64,000 bases of DNA. It comes from a bacterium (GTDB lineage Bacteria; Spirochaetota; Leptospiria; Leptospirales; Leptonemataceae). The notes below the pieces were generated by a model. The model made no database searches. It was not told the origin of the DNA and worked only from the letters and a program-made list of their open reading frames with translations. A program made the translations under genes and the position numbers. The stretch spans positions 1 through 64,000 of the forward strand of contig JANSYA010000002.1 of the NCBI GenBank assembly GCA_024742665.1. The letters are read 5' to 3'. Shown here piece by piece: positions 48,335 to 58,120 of this stretch (the first letter of the stretch is position 1; each line of letters begins with the position of its first letter).

Positions 48335-48783
48335 CTCAAAAACCTTTCAAGATTCGCAATCGGCAGTTCCTGGACCAGGCCAGCGAGCTCTTCCAGAAAG
48401 CCAAATTCATCAAGGACGTGGGCTACGAACTCATAGAAATCGACGGCGGCAGCTGCAAGAGTCGGCTGCATCTGCAGGACCGGCACATGCAGCAAAACAA
48501 CTTCGTCCACGCCGGAGTGATCGCAACGATGGCCGACCATACCGCCGGGGCGGCCGGCGCGACTCTGATCGGCGAGAACGAGGTCGTGCTCTCGGTCGAA
48601 TTCAAAGTCAACCTGCTGCGACCGGGTCTGGGCGAAGAGCTGATCTGCGAAGCCGCGGTGCTCAAAAACGGCAAAACTCTGATCGTTGCGGAGTCGAATG
48701 TCTACGGAGTCAAAAAAGGCCGCGGCAAGCTGATCGCGAAAGCGACCGTAACTCTGGCAGTCGTCGGCAATCAGTACGCCTGA
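48325..48783 (+). CDS. PaaI family hotdog thioesterase
   Basis: The ATG at 48325 lies in a hairpin arm and is preceded by AGGA. The product (152 residues) has the PaaI-type core: NFVHAGVIATMADHTAGAAGATL, in which Asn, His and Asp are the usual active-site residues, then VEFKVNLLRPG and VYGVKKGRGKLIAKATVTLAVV. Such enzymes hydrolyse acyl-CoA thioesters. It is convergent with the SrkA-like gene (24 bases). Long out-of-frame reading in the same stretch is not coding. Confidence 0.85.
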   Translation: MQISQKPFKIRNRQFLDQASELFQKAKFIKDVGYELIEIDGGSCKSRLHLQDRHMQQNNFVHAGVIATMADHTAGAAGATLIGENEVVLSVEFKVNLLRPGLGEELICEAAVLKNGKTLIVAESNVYGVKKGRGKLIAKATVTLAVVGNQYA

Positions 48784-48806
48784 GCGAAGCCAAAGCGCCT
48801 GGCTTT

Positions 48807-49976
48807 TTAATCAGGCTTTTCCGAATCGTCCCAGTCCCAGAAGAAATCCTTGTTGGTCAGTTCCTCGGCCGCGCCGCCGTCAGCGGCCGGCCCCGAGCTC
48901 GTACTCAATTCCGGATTCTCGTCGCCGAAACGTTCCACCTGCTCTTCCAGATCGCGGGTTTCGTTTTCCCAGTAGTCGATAGTACCAAAGTGAGGCAGCG
49001 CGGCGGGAAAGGCCGGATCCTCCCAGCGGCGGGCCACCCAGGCGGCGTAGTGAATAAAACGCAGAGCGCGCAAAGGTTCGATCAATCGCAGCCAGTGCTC
49101 TGGAAAATCGCGAAAGCGGCGGTACTCTTCGAGAAAGATTTCCCGCAGCCGCAGACTGTGGGGATCGCGAGCCGGCAGCAGCATCCAGAGATCCTGCACG
49201 GCGGGGCCCGTAAGAAAATCGTCGAAATCTAAAAAGAACCAGCCCTGCCCCGCGTTCAATAGATTGCCGGCGTGGCAGTCGCCGTGAATGCGAATCAAAG
49301 GCACGTCTTTGATTAACATATTATAATATTCGACCGTCGTCTCGACCGCGGCGCGATAACGCTTCGCCAGATGCACCGGTAAGAATTCATGGCGCTCCAG
49401 ATAATCCAGAGGCTGGTGCGCGTACAGATCCGGCGTCAGAGTCAGACGATGCCGCGCCGGATAGGCTTCGCCGACGTTGTGAATTCGCGCGACGAGACGG
49501 CCGAGAATCGCGGCCTGCTCTTCGCCCAGTTCGTCGCAGGGTCGGCCGCCGGTGCGCGGCCAGATCGCGAAAAAAATCCCTTCCGTTTCGCGCAGGGTGC
49601 CGCCGCCGGGGAATTCCATCGGATAACAAACGGGAATTTCGGCGGCGTGCAGTTCGTTTAAGAAGGAGTGCTCTTCGAGAATCTGATCGGCGGACCAGCG
49701 GCCGGGGCGATAGAATTTCACGATCACGTGGCGCTCGCCCGCGTCTTCTATATGCGGTCCGCCCTGATCTGGATCGGGCCCACCTGGCGCATCCGAGGCC
49801 TCGCTCTCGCTGTCTCCGAAGATGCGCAGATCGTATACGCGGTTTTCCAGGCTGTTTAAGATCTGCCAGTGGCCGGTCGGCGCGAAGCCGCCCGCTTCGA
49901 CCGCTTCCAGAACGCGCTCCGGCGTTAACTTAAAAAAGAATTCAGTTTCGTCGGTTCGATTTTCGCGCGGCGACAT
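48807..49976 (-). CDS. srkA: SrkA/YihE-like stress-response kinase
   Basis: I chose the ATG at 49976, preceded by GGAGCCCGT. The protein matches SrkA: FFFKLTPERVLEAVEAGG, LNSLENRVYDL, IVKFYRPGRWSADQILEEHSFL, RIHGDCHAGNLLN (catalytic Asp) and FLDFDDFLTGPAVQDLWML (metal Asp). In E. coli SrkA is a Ser/Thr kinase that lowers stress-induced death. This copy has an insertion of about 35 residues after VYDLRIFGD and about 60 additional C-terminal residues, acidic. It is preceded by an acyl-CoA thioesterase whose stop is 14 bases away, so they may be an operon. Confidence 0.85.
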   Translation of the reverse strand: MSPRENRTDETEFFFKLTPERVLEAVEAGGFAPTGHWQILNSLENRVYDLRIFGDSESEASDAPGGPDPDQGGPHIEDAGERHVIVKFYRPGRWSADQILEEHSFLNELHAAEIPVCYPMEFPGGGTLRETEGIFFAIWPRTGGRPCDELGEEQAAILGRLVARIHNVGEAYPARHRLTLTPDLYAHQPLDYLERHEFLPVHLAKRYRAAVETTVEYYNMLIKDVPLIRIHGDCHAGNLLNAGQGWFFLDFDDFLTGPAVQDLWMLLPARDPHSLRLREIFLEEYRRFRDFPEHWLRLIEPLRALRFIHYAAWVARRWEDPAFPAALPHFGTIDYWENETRDLEEQVERFGDENPELSTSSGPAADGGAAEELTNKDFFWDWDDSEKPD

Positions 49977-49989
49977 ACGGGCTCCGGCC

Positions 49990-50385
49990 TCAGCCGCGCT
50001 CCGCGAGAATTCGGGCGGGCTTGCCCCTGTCATTCAAAGCGACGTAAGTAATTTCACAGGCGATGATTTCGCTGTAGGTATTCAGCACGGGATCGTACGC
50101 CAGAATCTTACCGAAAACGCAAACGCTCGACCGGCGGATCTGCTTGATGCGGCCGTATATCTGAAGTATGTCGCCCAGCTTCGCGGGGTTGCGAAAGCGG
50201 ATATTGTCCATCGAAAGCGTGGCGAATTTTTTGTAGCTCAGCTCCCCGCAGGCGAAGACATAGAGATCCTTATCAAGCCAGACGGTCAGCTGCCCGCCGA
50301 ATATATGGTGGTTGGGGTTCAGGTGCTCATTCATCACCAGATGCTGGGTGATGAGCTTATAGTCTTTGAGGCCTTCCGGCAACAT
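49990..50385 (-). CDS. Acyl-CoA thioesterase, hotdog fold (YciA-like)
   Basis: The start is ATG at 50385 (MLPEGLKDYKL), after CTGGAG. The motif NPNHHIFGGQLTVWLDKD is the family signature of YciA/BFIT acyl-CoA hydrolases (active Asp in WLDKD), followed by ATLSMDNIRFRNPAKLGDILQIYGRI. The 131-residue length is normal. It would release free fatty acids from acyl-CoA. It precedes the SrkA-like gene and is divergent from the giant kinase gene. Confidence 0.85.
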   Translation of the reverse strand: MLPEGLKDYKLITQHLVMNEHLNPNHHIFGGQLTVWLDKDLYVFACGELSYKKFATLSMDNIRFRNPAKLGDILQIYGRIKQIRRSSVCVFGKILAYDPVLNTYSEIIACEITYVALNDRGKPARILAERG

Positions 50386-50598
50386 TCCAGTACTCCAGCG
50401 AGGGGTTGAGGGAGGCTCTTTTGACCGGCCGGCGTGGTCAAGGCTTTGCCCGGCCCTTCTCACTCGATTCCGGGGGCCCGTTTCCGGCAGAATGGTCGCA
50501 ATCGTTCCCCGGGCGACGCTTTCGGAACACTTTCCGCGCGAAAAATGATTTTCGGTTTTCAGAATCGACGGGTCTCTTTATTTTCTGTCTACGGGTTT

Positions 50599-53500
50599 AT
50601 GCGATATTCTTCCTATATAGATGAAACAATTCGGGATCGTTACGAAGTGCGCGAACTTCTGGGCGAAGGCGGCATGGGCTCCGTCTTTCGCGTCTGGGAT
50701 CGGCAGACGCGCTCCGAAGGCGCCCTCAAACTGATCGATATCCGGAATAAAAAGTTCCCCCTGGAAACCGTGCTGCGCTTTCGCGCGGAAGCCGAAACTC
50801 TCAAATCCCTCCGGCATCCCGGTATCATTCGCTACATCGATTATTTCGAAGAGGACGATATGCACGCCCTGCTGATGGAATACATCGCCGGGCCGACCCT
50901 GCGCAGTCTGATCGACGAACGCGGAGCGCTATCGACCGGCATCGCCCTGCGCCTCCTGCGCTCGCTCAGCGAAGCGCTGCTGTATCTGCATGAGCGGGGC
51001 CTGGTCCATCACGACCTGAAGTCTTCCAATATACTGATCGCCGAACCGGAGCTCCTGACGCAATCGACGGAAGATGCGGGCGCGCCGTCCCGGAAAGCCG
51101 GCGGGGGTCTGGGCATGCGCCTGCTCGACTTCGGACTCTCGCATCTGGTCGGGGCCCAGGAGCGCCACTTCGCCGGCACCCTGGCCTATATGGCGCCGGA
51201 GCAGACCGGTATGCTCAACAAGATGGTCGACCATCGCGCGGATCTGTACGCCCTGGGCGTTTTACTGTATGAAGTCCTGACCGGACAGCTGCCCTTTCTT
51301 GATTCCGACCCGGCGATCCTGATGCACATGCACGTCGCCGCCACGCCGCGCAAACCGACCGAAATCGTGCCGGGCATTCCGAAAATTCTCGAAGAGCTCA
51401 CGCTGAAACTGCTCAGCAAAGATCCCGACGATCGCTATCGCACGGCCTCCGGTTTGATTCGCGATCTGGATCGCCTGGAACGAACGGATGGACTCCAGCG
51501 ATCGGGCGGATCTGCAGGCGAAGAGCCGGGCGTCTTTCCCCTGGGCGAAGAAGATCACTGGCACAGCTTTCCCCGGCGCAATCCCTTTCTCGATCGCGAA
51601 GCGGAACGTCAGGAATTCCTGGGCGCGATTGAGGCGCTCACTGAAACAAAGGACGACGCCGAACCGGGCCGCATGATTCTTTTGGACGGCACGCGCGGCA
51701 TCGGTAAAACCGAACTGCTGAATACGATCTTCAACGAAGTGCAGCCTCAGGCGGGCGTAACCTGGTTTCACACCGCACGCAAAGAAGAAACCGAGATCCG
51801 CCACAAAACGATTCGCGCGCTGCTCAAGAATTTCGTTTTCTTTCTGGGTTCGATTCCCGAAAGCCAGCAGTATCGCATCGTCTCGTCGTTGCGTTTGCAC
51901 TTCGGCGAACGATTCGAAACCTTTCTCGAACTCGTGCCGGAAGTCCGCGAATGGCTTTCGAATCCGGAGAACACCGCCCGGAGCGATGACGGATCGATCG
52001 CCGATGGGCCGGACGCTCAGAACGAAAGTCTCCCCGCCGCAAGCGGATCGACGCCTGTCGCGAGAGCCGCCGACGCCCCCGCGCCGGCTACGGGCGCCGC
52101 CGACTCTCTGGAAGTCGGTTTCGAATTCATGCAAACCGTGGCTCGCTATCAAAAGCGCCTGGTCGTATTCATCGACGATTTTCACAACGTGGAAATCAGC
52201 TCCAGTCGCGCGCTGCTCGAACGATTTTCCGAACTGCGGTCTCTGCCGATTATTTTTATCTTCGCGTACAACCACGAACTGCTTCCGGAACGCCACAAAG
52301 AGATATTGCATCGAATGCGTTCGGAACCGGGCGTGCGTTTCAGCCGTCTCGAAGCTCTGACCGAAGCCGTCTGCGGCGAATTGCTCCAGCAGCTTTTTTC
52401 GCGCAAGCTGGGCGACCTCTCGTCTCTGCTCGATCCCCTGTACGCGGCGACGGGCGGCAACCCGGGCACGATTCGTTTCGTGCTGCAGAATTTGATCGAT
52501 CGCAAGATCATCTACTTCGATCAGGACAACTGGCAGACTCGTTTGCCAGAGGCCCTCGAATATATTCGCGCTGCCAGAGCCGGCTCCGGAACTTCTCAGG
52601 GCGGATCGCGCTTAGAAGCCTTCGGCGAAAGCGATCTGGATCTACTGCGGCGAAGCGCGGTCTTTCAGCGCGCTTTCACTCTGGACGCACTCGAAGCGAT
52701 TCTGGAACCGCTCGACGCTCGAAGTCTGCCGGAACAAAACGAAAACGGGGCCGCGCCGTCTCAGGAACCAGGGGCCTGCAATCATCGTTTGATTCAGGTG
52801 CTCGATCGTGCGGTGCAGGCCGGCGTGCTTTCGGTGGATTCCAATCGACTCTACGCCTTCCGCGATCCCGCTCTGCGCACGCAAATTCGCGACGAGCTGC
52901 CGATCGAAACGCGCCAGGAAATTCACAAACGCATTGCCGATTTTTTGGAACGCGTCGTGCTGCCGGACTCTCCCGACGCGATCTACGATATCGCGCATCA
53001 CCAGGAACACGCCGGCGAACTGCTGGCGGCCCTGGCGACGTACGAAGACGCCGCGAAAAAAACTTTCGAGAGCACCTTTACCAGTCGTCAATCTCAGCTG
53101 TACTACGATCTGGCATATCGCATGATCGAACGGCTGCCTGAAAACACAGTCGAAGAGACACGCCACTTTGAGATTCTCTTTCACACGATCAACCACGACA
53201 TCAGTCTCAATCCGACGCGCTCCCTGATCGGCGAACGCCTGGAACGCCTCGAACGTCTGGCCGGCCAGGATACTGCGCGACGCATTCGTTATCTGACCGT
53301 GCGGGCGACGCACAGTTTTTACAGCGGCCGCAAGAGCGAGATGATTCGCTACGGCGAAGAGCTGTTGGCTCTGGGCGATAGCCCGGAGTACGCGCCGCTC
53401 ACGCTGCAGGTGTACCTGCTGTTCGGCACGACGCCGACGGGCAAAAGCTATAAAGAGCGCACCGAGCTGCTGGAAAAAGGCATTAATATCGCCCTGGATC

Positions 53501-55731
53501 TCAATCGAGGCGATCTGATTCCGGCGGGGCTGACGGTGTACATGAATATGCTGGCCTACCTGGGCCGCTTCAAGACCGCCGAATCCGAACTGGAACGAAT
53601 CGTCGCGCGCCTGAGCGAACAGAAATCGCCGATCGCTCTGATCGCACCGCTCTTCGCCAACGGGATCTTGCAGGGGGAACGCGGCGAATTCAAGCGCATG
53701 CTCGACAACCAGGCCGCCTTCGATCTGGACCAGCTACCGATTCCCGAAATCGGTCGCGCGATCGTGCGAGCGCATCGCGCGCGGGCCCTGGGCATGGAGG
53801 GAAATTTTCGCGAAGCGCTGCAAATGTACGAAGCCCTGATCGATAATTCGCAGGACACCGCGAACCGAGGCGAATACTCTCTGGTCATGCACGGCCGCAT
53901 TTTGCTGGCCCTGCGCATGGAAGAACCCGAAGAGGCCCTGGAATACATAGAACGCGGTCATCGCCACTTAAAGCTCCGACCGGATCCGTATCTGTCCGCG
54001 ATCTTTAATATTCTGGGCGCCCAGGCCTATTTGATGCTCGGCCAGACGACCGACGCGCTGGAATATATCCAGCAGGCGCGGGAGACCGCGCAGCAGTTGG
54101 ATTCGCAGCTGCTCGACGCGCACCTGGAAATCACCGCGGCGAAAATCGACTGGCAGCAGAGCCGCGACGAAAACTACATCGCCGTCGGCGAAGCGGTGCT
54201 TGAACACTTCCGCAACATGGACGTGACGGGCTATTATAATATCTATCGCGAAGACCTCAAGCAGTGGCGCAATATTTACAGCGACTCCTCTTCGCATACG
54301 ATCATGGGCGGCGGCGAAAACCGCGAACTGGTCCAACTGATGGAAATCAACCGCAAGATTTCTTCGACTCTCGATACGAACGTGCTGCTTGAGCTGGTGC
54401 TCAAAGGCGCGATGCAAATCGTCGGCGCGCGCCACGGCTATCTTTTCACCTGCGAAGATCCCGAAGATGCGGACGGCGCGAGCACGCCTCTGCCGCAGCT
54501 GCAAATCTCTCAGGACGCGGGCGGCGCCCCGATTCCGGAGTCCGATCAGGTGCTCAGTCGTACGATCTTGCATACGACGATCGCGTCGCGCTCCGCGATC
54601 TTAACCCGGGAAGCCCGCCGCGAAAAACGCTGGGAACATTCCAAAAGCGTAATCGAAAAAAATCTGCGCTCGGTGCTTTCGGTGCCGATTCTTCTGCGCG
54701 ATAAAATTCTGGGCGTTCTGTATTTGGACAATCAGCAGGCGAGTTCCGTATTCACTCTAAAAGACCGCGAGATCGTCGAAAACTTCGCGACTCAAGTGGC
54801 CATCGCCATGAACAACGCGAGCATCTTTCAGCGCGAACAGGAGGCCCGCGCCCGCACCGAGGCGACTCTGGCCGCCTTTTCGCGTTTTGTGCCGCGCCAG
54901 TTCACCGAACGTTTCGCCGAAGGCAACGTCGAGCTTTTGCAAACGGGACTGTCGCGCCAGGAATCGCTTTCGATTTTATTTTCGGACGTGCGCAGTTTCA
55001 CGTCGGTGTCTGAAGCTCTGGGATCCGAAAAAACCTTTCTGTTATTAAACGAATACCTGGATCGGATGGAAACGCCCATTCGCCGCCACGACGGCTTCGT
55101 CGACAAGTTTATAGGCGACGCGATCATGGCGCTCTTCGACGGTGCCGCCGTCAGCGCGGTCAACGCCGGATTAGAAATGCTGACGGCTCTCGCCGATTTC
55201 AATCGGCCGCGGATTCAAAGCGGCGAAGAGCCGCTGCGAATCGGTATCGGCGTCAACACCGGCGATGTGATGATCGGCGTGGTCGGCTCGCGAGAGCGCA
55301 TGGATACGACTGTGATGGGCGACACCGTCAACACCGCGTCGCGCATTGAAAGCCTCACGAAATATTACGGCTGCGATTTTCTGATCGGCGAAGGAACGTA
55401 CCAGGCGATCAAGAGCGACGACCGATTGCTCACGCGCTTCGTCGACGCCGTGCAGGTCAAAGGCAAAGACGAAAGCACTCGCATCTACGAAGTGTTTAAC
55501 CACGACACAGAAGAAATCCGCGAAAAGAAAATCAAGCATCAGTCGCTGCTCGACGAAGCGATCGAAACCTATCGCTCCGCGAACTGGAGCGAAGCCACGC
55601 GGCTCTTCGGTGAATACTATGCGAAATTCCCCGAAGACAAGATCATTACGCCCTTTCTCGAACGCTGCGAACGATTTCAAACTCTGCCGCCGGAAGACTG
55701 GGCGGGAATCTATCGCCTCGATTCTAAATAA
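50599..55731 (+). CDS. Giant Ser/Thr kinase - AAA ATPase - GAF - adenylate cyclase protein
   Basis: From ATG 50599 the protein has 1710 residues. Order: a Ser/Thr kinase (about 15-290; GEGGMGSV loop, Lys44, catalytic Asp139 in VHHDLKSSN, LDFGLSHL); an ATPase of the AAA_16 type (about 335-700; Walker A GTRGIGKT, Walker B LVVFIDDF); a TPR-like helical region; a GAF domain (about 1245-1420); and a class III adenylate/guanylate cyclase (metal Asp1463 in FSDVRSFT and Asp1507 in DKFIGDAIMALF; TVMGDTVNTASRIE). Such multi-domain signalling proteins are known in Leptospira and Myxobacteria. It would sense a ligand through GAF/TPR and make cAMP. An alternative start is the in-frame ATG at 50545; neither has a clear ribosome-binding site. 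Confidence 0.92.
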   Translation: MRYSSYIDETIRDRYEVRELLGEGGMGSVFRVWDRQTRSEGALKLIDIRNKKFPLETVLRFRAEAETLKSLRHPGIIRYIDYFEEDDMHALLMEYIAGPTLRSLIDERGALSTGIALRLLRSLSEALLYLHERGLVHHDLKSSNILIAEPELLTQSTEDAGAPSRKAGGGLGMRLLDFGLSHLVGAQERHFAGTLAYMAPEQTGMLNKMVDHRADLYALGVLLYEVLTGQLPFLDSDPAILMHMHVAATPRKPTEIVPGIPKILEELTLKLLSKDPDDRYRTASGLIRDLDRLERTDGLQRSGGSAGEEPGVFPLGEEDHWHSFPRRNPFLDREAERQEFLGAIEALTETKDDAEPGRMILLDGTRGIGKTELLNTIFNEVQPQAGVTWFHTARKEETEIRHKTIRALLKNFVFFLGSIPESQQYRIVSSLRLHFGERFETFLELVPEVREWLSNPENTARSDDGSIADGPDAQNESLPAASGSTPVARAADAPAPATGAADSLEVGFEFMQTVARYQKRLVVFIDDFHNVEISSSRALLERFSELRSLPIIFIFAYNHELLPERHKEILHRMRSEPGVRFSRLEALTEAVCGELLQQLFSRKLGDLSSLLDPLYAATGGNPGTIRFVLQNLIDRKIIYFDQDNWQTRLPEALEYIRAARAGSGTSQGGSRLEAFGESDLDLLRRSAVFQRAFTLDALEAILEPLDARSLPEQNENGAAPSQEPGACNHRLIQVLDRAVQAGVLSVDSNRLYAFRDPALRTQIRDELPIETRQEIHKRIADFLERVVLPDSPDAIYDIAHHQEHAGELLAALATYEDAAKKTFESTFTSRQSQLYYDLAYRMIERLPENTVEETRHFEILFHTINHDISLNPTRSLIGERLERLERLAGQDTARRIRYLTVRATHSFYSGRKSEMIRYGEELLALGDSPEYAPLTLQVYLLFGTTPTGKSYKERTELLEKGINIALDLNRGDLIPAGLTVYMNMLAYLGRFKTAESELERIVARLSEQKSPIALIAPLFANGILQGERGEFKRMLDNQAAFDLDQLPIPEIGRAIVRAHRARALGMEGNFREALQMYEALIDNSQDTANRGEYSLVMHGRILLALRMEEPEEALEYIERGHRHLKLRPDPYLSAIFNILGAQAYLMLGQTTDALEYIQQARETAQQLDSQLLDAHLEITAAKIDWQQSRDENYIAVGEAVLEHFRNMDVTGYYNIYREDLKQWRNIYSDSSSHTIMGGGENRELVQLMEINRKISSTLDTNVLLELVLKGAMQIVGARHGYLFTCEDPEDADGASTPLPQLQISQDAGGAPIPESDQVLSRTILHTTIASRSAILTREARREKRWEHSKSVIEKNLRSVLSVPILLRDKILGVLYLDNQQASSVFTLKDREIVENFATQVAIAMNNASIFQREQEARARTEATLAAFSRFVPRQFTERFAEGNVELLQTGLSRQESLSILFSDVRSFTSVSEALGSEKTFLLLNEYLDRMETPIRRHDGFVDKFIGDAIMALFDGAAVSAVNAGLEMLTALADFNRPRIQSGEEPLRIGIGVNTGDVMIGVVGSRERMDTTVMGDTVNTASRIESLTKYYGCDFLIGEGTYQAIKSDDRLLTRFVDAVQVKGKDESTRIYEVFNHDTEEIREKKIKHQSLLDEAIETYRSANWSEATRLFGEYYAKFPEDKIITPFLERCERFQTLPPEDWAGIYRLDSK

Positions 55732-55825
55732 TCCCAGAAGCAGTGCGCGAATCATCACCAATTCGCGCGGCCCCTTCCGGAAAAATATCGCTGGCGTGCG
55801 CATCGCCGACCGATGAGCTGACCGC

Positions 55826-57664
55826 GTGGAATCTCGCACGCGCTCTCTGCTAACCTGGTCGGCCGCCTTCGCATTGATTTTATCCCTGAGCTTCGCGATA
55901 AAGTCGGCCATCGCCGCGGCGACCGGCGGCGGCTTCGCTTATATCCTGGACGATCCGTATATTCACATGTCCATGGCGCGCAACCTGGTGGAATCGGGAG
56001 TGTGGGGCGTGACCCGCTACGAATTCAGCGGCGCGTCCTCAAGCGTCCTGTGGATCGCGCTGCTCGCCATCGGCGAAATCCTGTTCGATCAAAGCGAATT
56101 CGTCCCGCTGTATTTGAATATCGCGCTGGCCGCGATCCTCACGGCTCTCGTGCACGCGAAAATTCAAGCGCAGGTTTCTTCCGGCTTCAAGGGCTTCGCG
56201 ATCCTGCTCGTGATCCTATTCGCAACGCCGGTCTTGACCCTGATCTTCCTGGGAATGGAACATCTGCTGCAAACGATTCTGGCGATCCTGTTTGTATACC
56301 AAACGGCGCGCTGCGTCGCAGTCCTGCCTGAGTCGGACGAGTCGCAACGATTAAATCACTCGAATCAGTCGAATCGAGGCGGGGCCATAGCGCAGCCCGC
56401 CGGATTTACTTCGTTGGCCCTGCTGGCTGCGCTGGCCTTCTTAACGACGGCGGTTCGCTACGAAGGTTTATTTCAAATCGCGGCGGCAGGCCTTTTTTTC
56501 GTGCTGCAAAGACGCTTCGCCGCCGCGGCACTAATCGGCGCTGCGGGTATCTTAGCGCCCGCGGGCTACGCCGCCTATTCGCTGGCCCAGGGCTGGCCGG
56601 CGCTGCCGACGCCGATTTTGCTTAAAGGATCCCTCAGCGGCTTGCTGAATATCGCGTCGGCGGCCGAGGTCCTGGCCGGTCTGGAATTTTTGCTGCACGA
56701 AAAATATCTTAAACACATTCACGTGCCGATCTTGATCCTCTTCGCGGGCGTCGCGTACTTTCGCAATCGACGCCGGAAAAGCGTGTCGATCTTCGCCGCG
56801 CCCCAGGTGTTGCTCGGCATGTTTTTATTAATCGCCGTTCAACATCTGCACCTGGCCGGACTGGGCTGGTACTTTCGCTACGAAGCCTACCTGGTCGCCC
56901 TCGGCGGAATTCTGCTTGCGCTGCACTGGTTCGGCGATTCTGCCGATGCCGATGCCGATGCCGATGCCGAAAACGAAAACGAAAACGCGACCGGGGTCGA
57001 CGACGCCCGGACGGAGGGCGCGTTCTGGCGACGCAGACTGCTCACGGCGTTGCTATTCCTCTGCGGGCTGCGGCTGGCCGCGAGTCTCGGCTGGCGGGCC
57101 TTCGTCAGCGTAGCCGGCCTGTCTGGTTCGGCCGGAGAAATCTATTCCCAGCAGATCCAGTCGGCGCGTTTTTTCGAACGCTATTATTCCGGCCAGGTCG
57201 TCGCCGCCAACGACATCGGCGCTATCAATTATTTCAGCGACATTCGCTGCGTAGATCTTTTCGGCCTGGCAAGCCACGAAGTCGCGCATCTGCGAAAAAA
57301 CAAAACTCTGACGACCGCCGGCATCGCGGCCCTGGCGCAACGCGAAGGGGTTCAAATCGCCATCGTATACGACGAGTGGTTCGAAAGCGCCGGCGGCCTG
57401 CCCGCTGACTGGCGCAAGGCCGGGGAATGGACCATCCCCGAACGAACGACGGTGGCGCAGGATACGGTCGCGATTTATGCGGTGAATGAAAACTATGCGA
57501 CGCTCGTTCGCCGCCTGCAAGACTTCGGCGCGACCATGCCGCCGGAGATTCTGCAGAACGTGCCCTATCGTAAGCGCGCCAACGCCGCGAAGCGTAACAA
57601 GAATCAGAGCGACCCGAATGCGAAATTCGGCGAAGGCGCCCGCGATTCGACTACGCGCAATTGA
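55826..57664 (+). CDS. GT-C-like polytopic membrane glycosyltransferase
   Basis: The start is GTG at 55826. About ten hydrophobic segments are seen. Near 45 lies DDPYIHMSMARNLVESGVWGV, the conserved Asp-Asp loop of GT-C type (PMT/ArnT-like) transferases, and further GASSSVLW. Such enzymes move a sugar from a polyprenyl-phosphate to an acceptor outside the inner membrane. The C-terminal 180 residues form a soluble region. Around residue 373-388 a hexamer repeat gives DADADADAENENEN. The substrate is unknown. The 3' end overlaps the DksA-like gene on the other strand by 14 bases. Confidence 0.7.
   Translation: MESRTRSLLTWSAAFALILSLSFAIKSAIAAATGGGFAYILDDPYIHMSMARNLVESGVWGVTRYEFSGASSSVLWIALLAIGEILFDQSEFVPLYLNIALAAILTALVHAKIQAQVSSGFKGFAILLVILFATPVLTLIFLGMEHLLQTILAILFVYQTARCVAVLPESDESQRLNHSNQSNRGGAIAQPAGFTSLALLAALAFLTTAVRYEGLFQIAAAGLFFVLQRRFAAAALIGAAGILAPAGYAAYSLAQGWPALPTPILLKGSLSGLLNIASAAEVLAGLEFLLHEKYLKHIHVPILILFAGVAYFRNRRRKSVSIFAAPQVLLGMFLLIAVQHLHLAGLGWYFRYEAYLVALGGILLALHWFGDSADADADADAENENENATGVDDARTEGAFWRRRLLTALLFLCGLRLAASLGWRAFVSVAGLSGSAGEIYSQQIQSARFFERYYSGQVVAANDIGAINYFSDIRCVDLFGLASHEVAHLRKNKTLTTAGIAALAQREGVQIAIVYDEWFESAGGLPADWRKAGEWTIPERTTVAQDTVAIYAVNENYATLVRRLQDFGATMPPEILQNVPYRKRANAAKRNKNQSDPNAKFGEGARDSTTRN
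56945..56986 (+). repeat. Hexamer tandem repeats GATGCC x4 and GAAAAC x3
   Basis: Four GATGCC units (56945-56968) and three GAAAAC units (56969-56986) follow each other in frame, encoding Asp-Ala and Glu-Asn repeats. Because the units are six bases, changes in copy number keep the frame. Confidence 0.9.
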
Positions 57665-57980
57665 CGCAGGTCGTCGTCTCGGGCATATACTCCAGACGCG
57701 CCGGCGCGATGGCTTCGCCGCAAGATTCGCAGACGCCGAAATTCGTTTCGTCCAGCTTGGTCAGGGCCGACTTCAGTTTTTCGAGCTTCACCAGCGATTC
57801 GCTCAGCGCGGCCTCGTTGACGCTCTTATTTTGAATCGCGTCCATGCGCGTCAGGCGCCCGAGGGATACGTCGGGCGCGATCGGCTGCGTCGATTCTTCC
57901 AGGCCGGCGATGTCCGATCTCAGCGCCTCTAAGTCCGCCTGGATTTTCGATTTCATCAGTGCTTTTTCTTCAGGACTCAT
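57651..57980 (-). CDS. DksA/TraR family zinc-finger protein
   Basis: The 109-residue product has the TraR/DksA pattern: a helical pair (about 1-80; LGRLTRMDAIQNKSV is the family line) and a C4 zinc finger FGVCESCGEAIAP...TTTCVNC. DksA-type proteins enter the RNA polymerase secondary channel and modify initiation, often with ppGpp. This short form resembles TraR-like or the small regulators found near housekeeping genes. It is divergent from recQ and tail-to-tail with the GT-C-like gene. Confidence 0.9.
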   Translation of the reverse strand: MSPEEKALMKSKIQADLEALRSDIAGLEESTQPIAPDVSLGRLTRMDAIQNKSVNEAALSESLVKLEKLKSALTKLDETNFGVCESCGEAIAPARLEYMPETTTCVNCA

Positions 57981-58120
57981 TTATCTTCGCCGCAGCCGTA
58001 CTCTGCGACAATCCCCGCGTGGGCGCAAACGATTTTTTGCACGCCGAAGACCTTCGAGGTGTCACGCTCACATCGCAATCGAGTTGACGCCACGGCTCGC
58101 AGCCCGCGACATCTCCGGGA

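Noticed and set aside
48222..49232. Plus-strand frame of 336 codons across the thioesterase and SrkA-like genes
   Set aside because: It is out of frame with both genes and has no family pattern.
55826..57664. Phase-variable switch by hexamer repeats
   Set aside because: The units are six bases and keep the frame, so on-off switching is not expected; only length variation.
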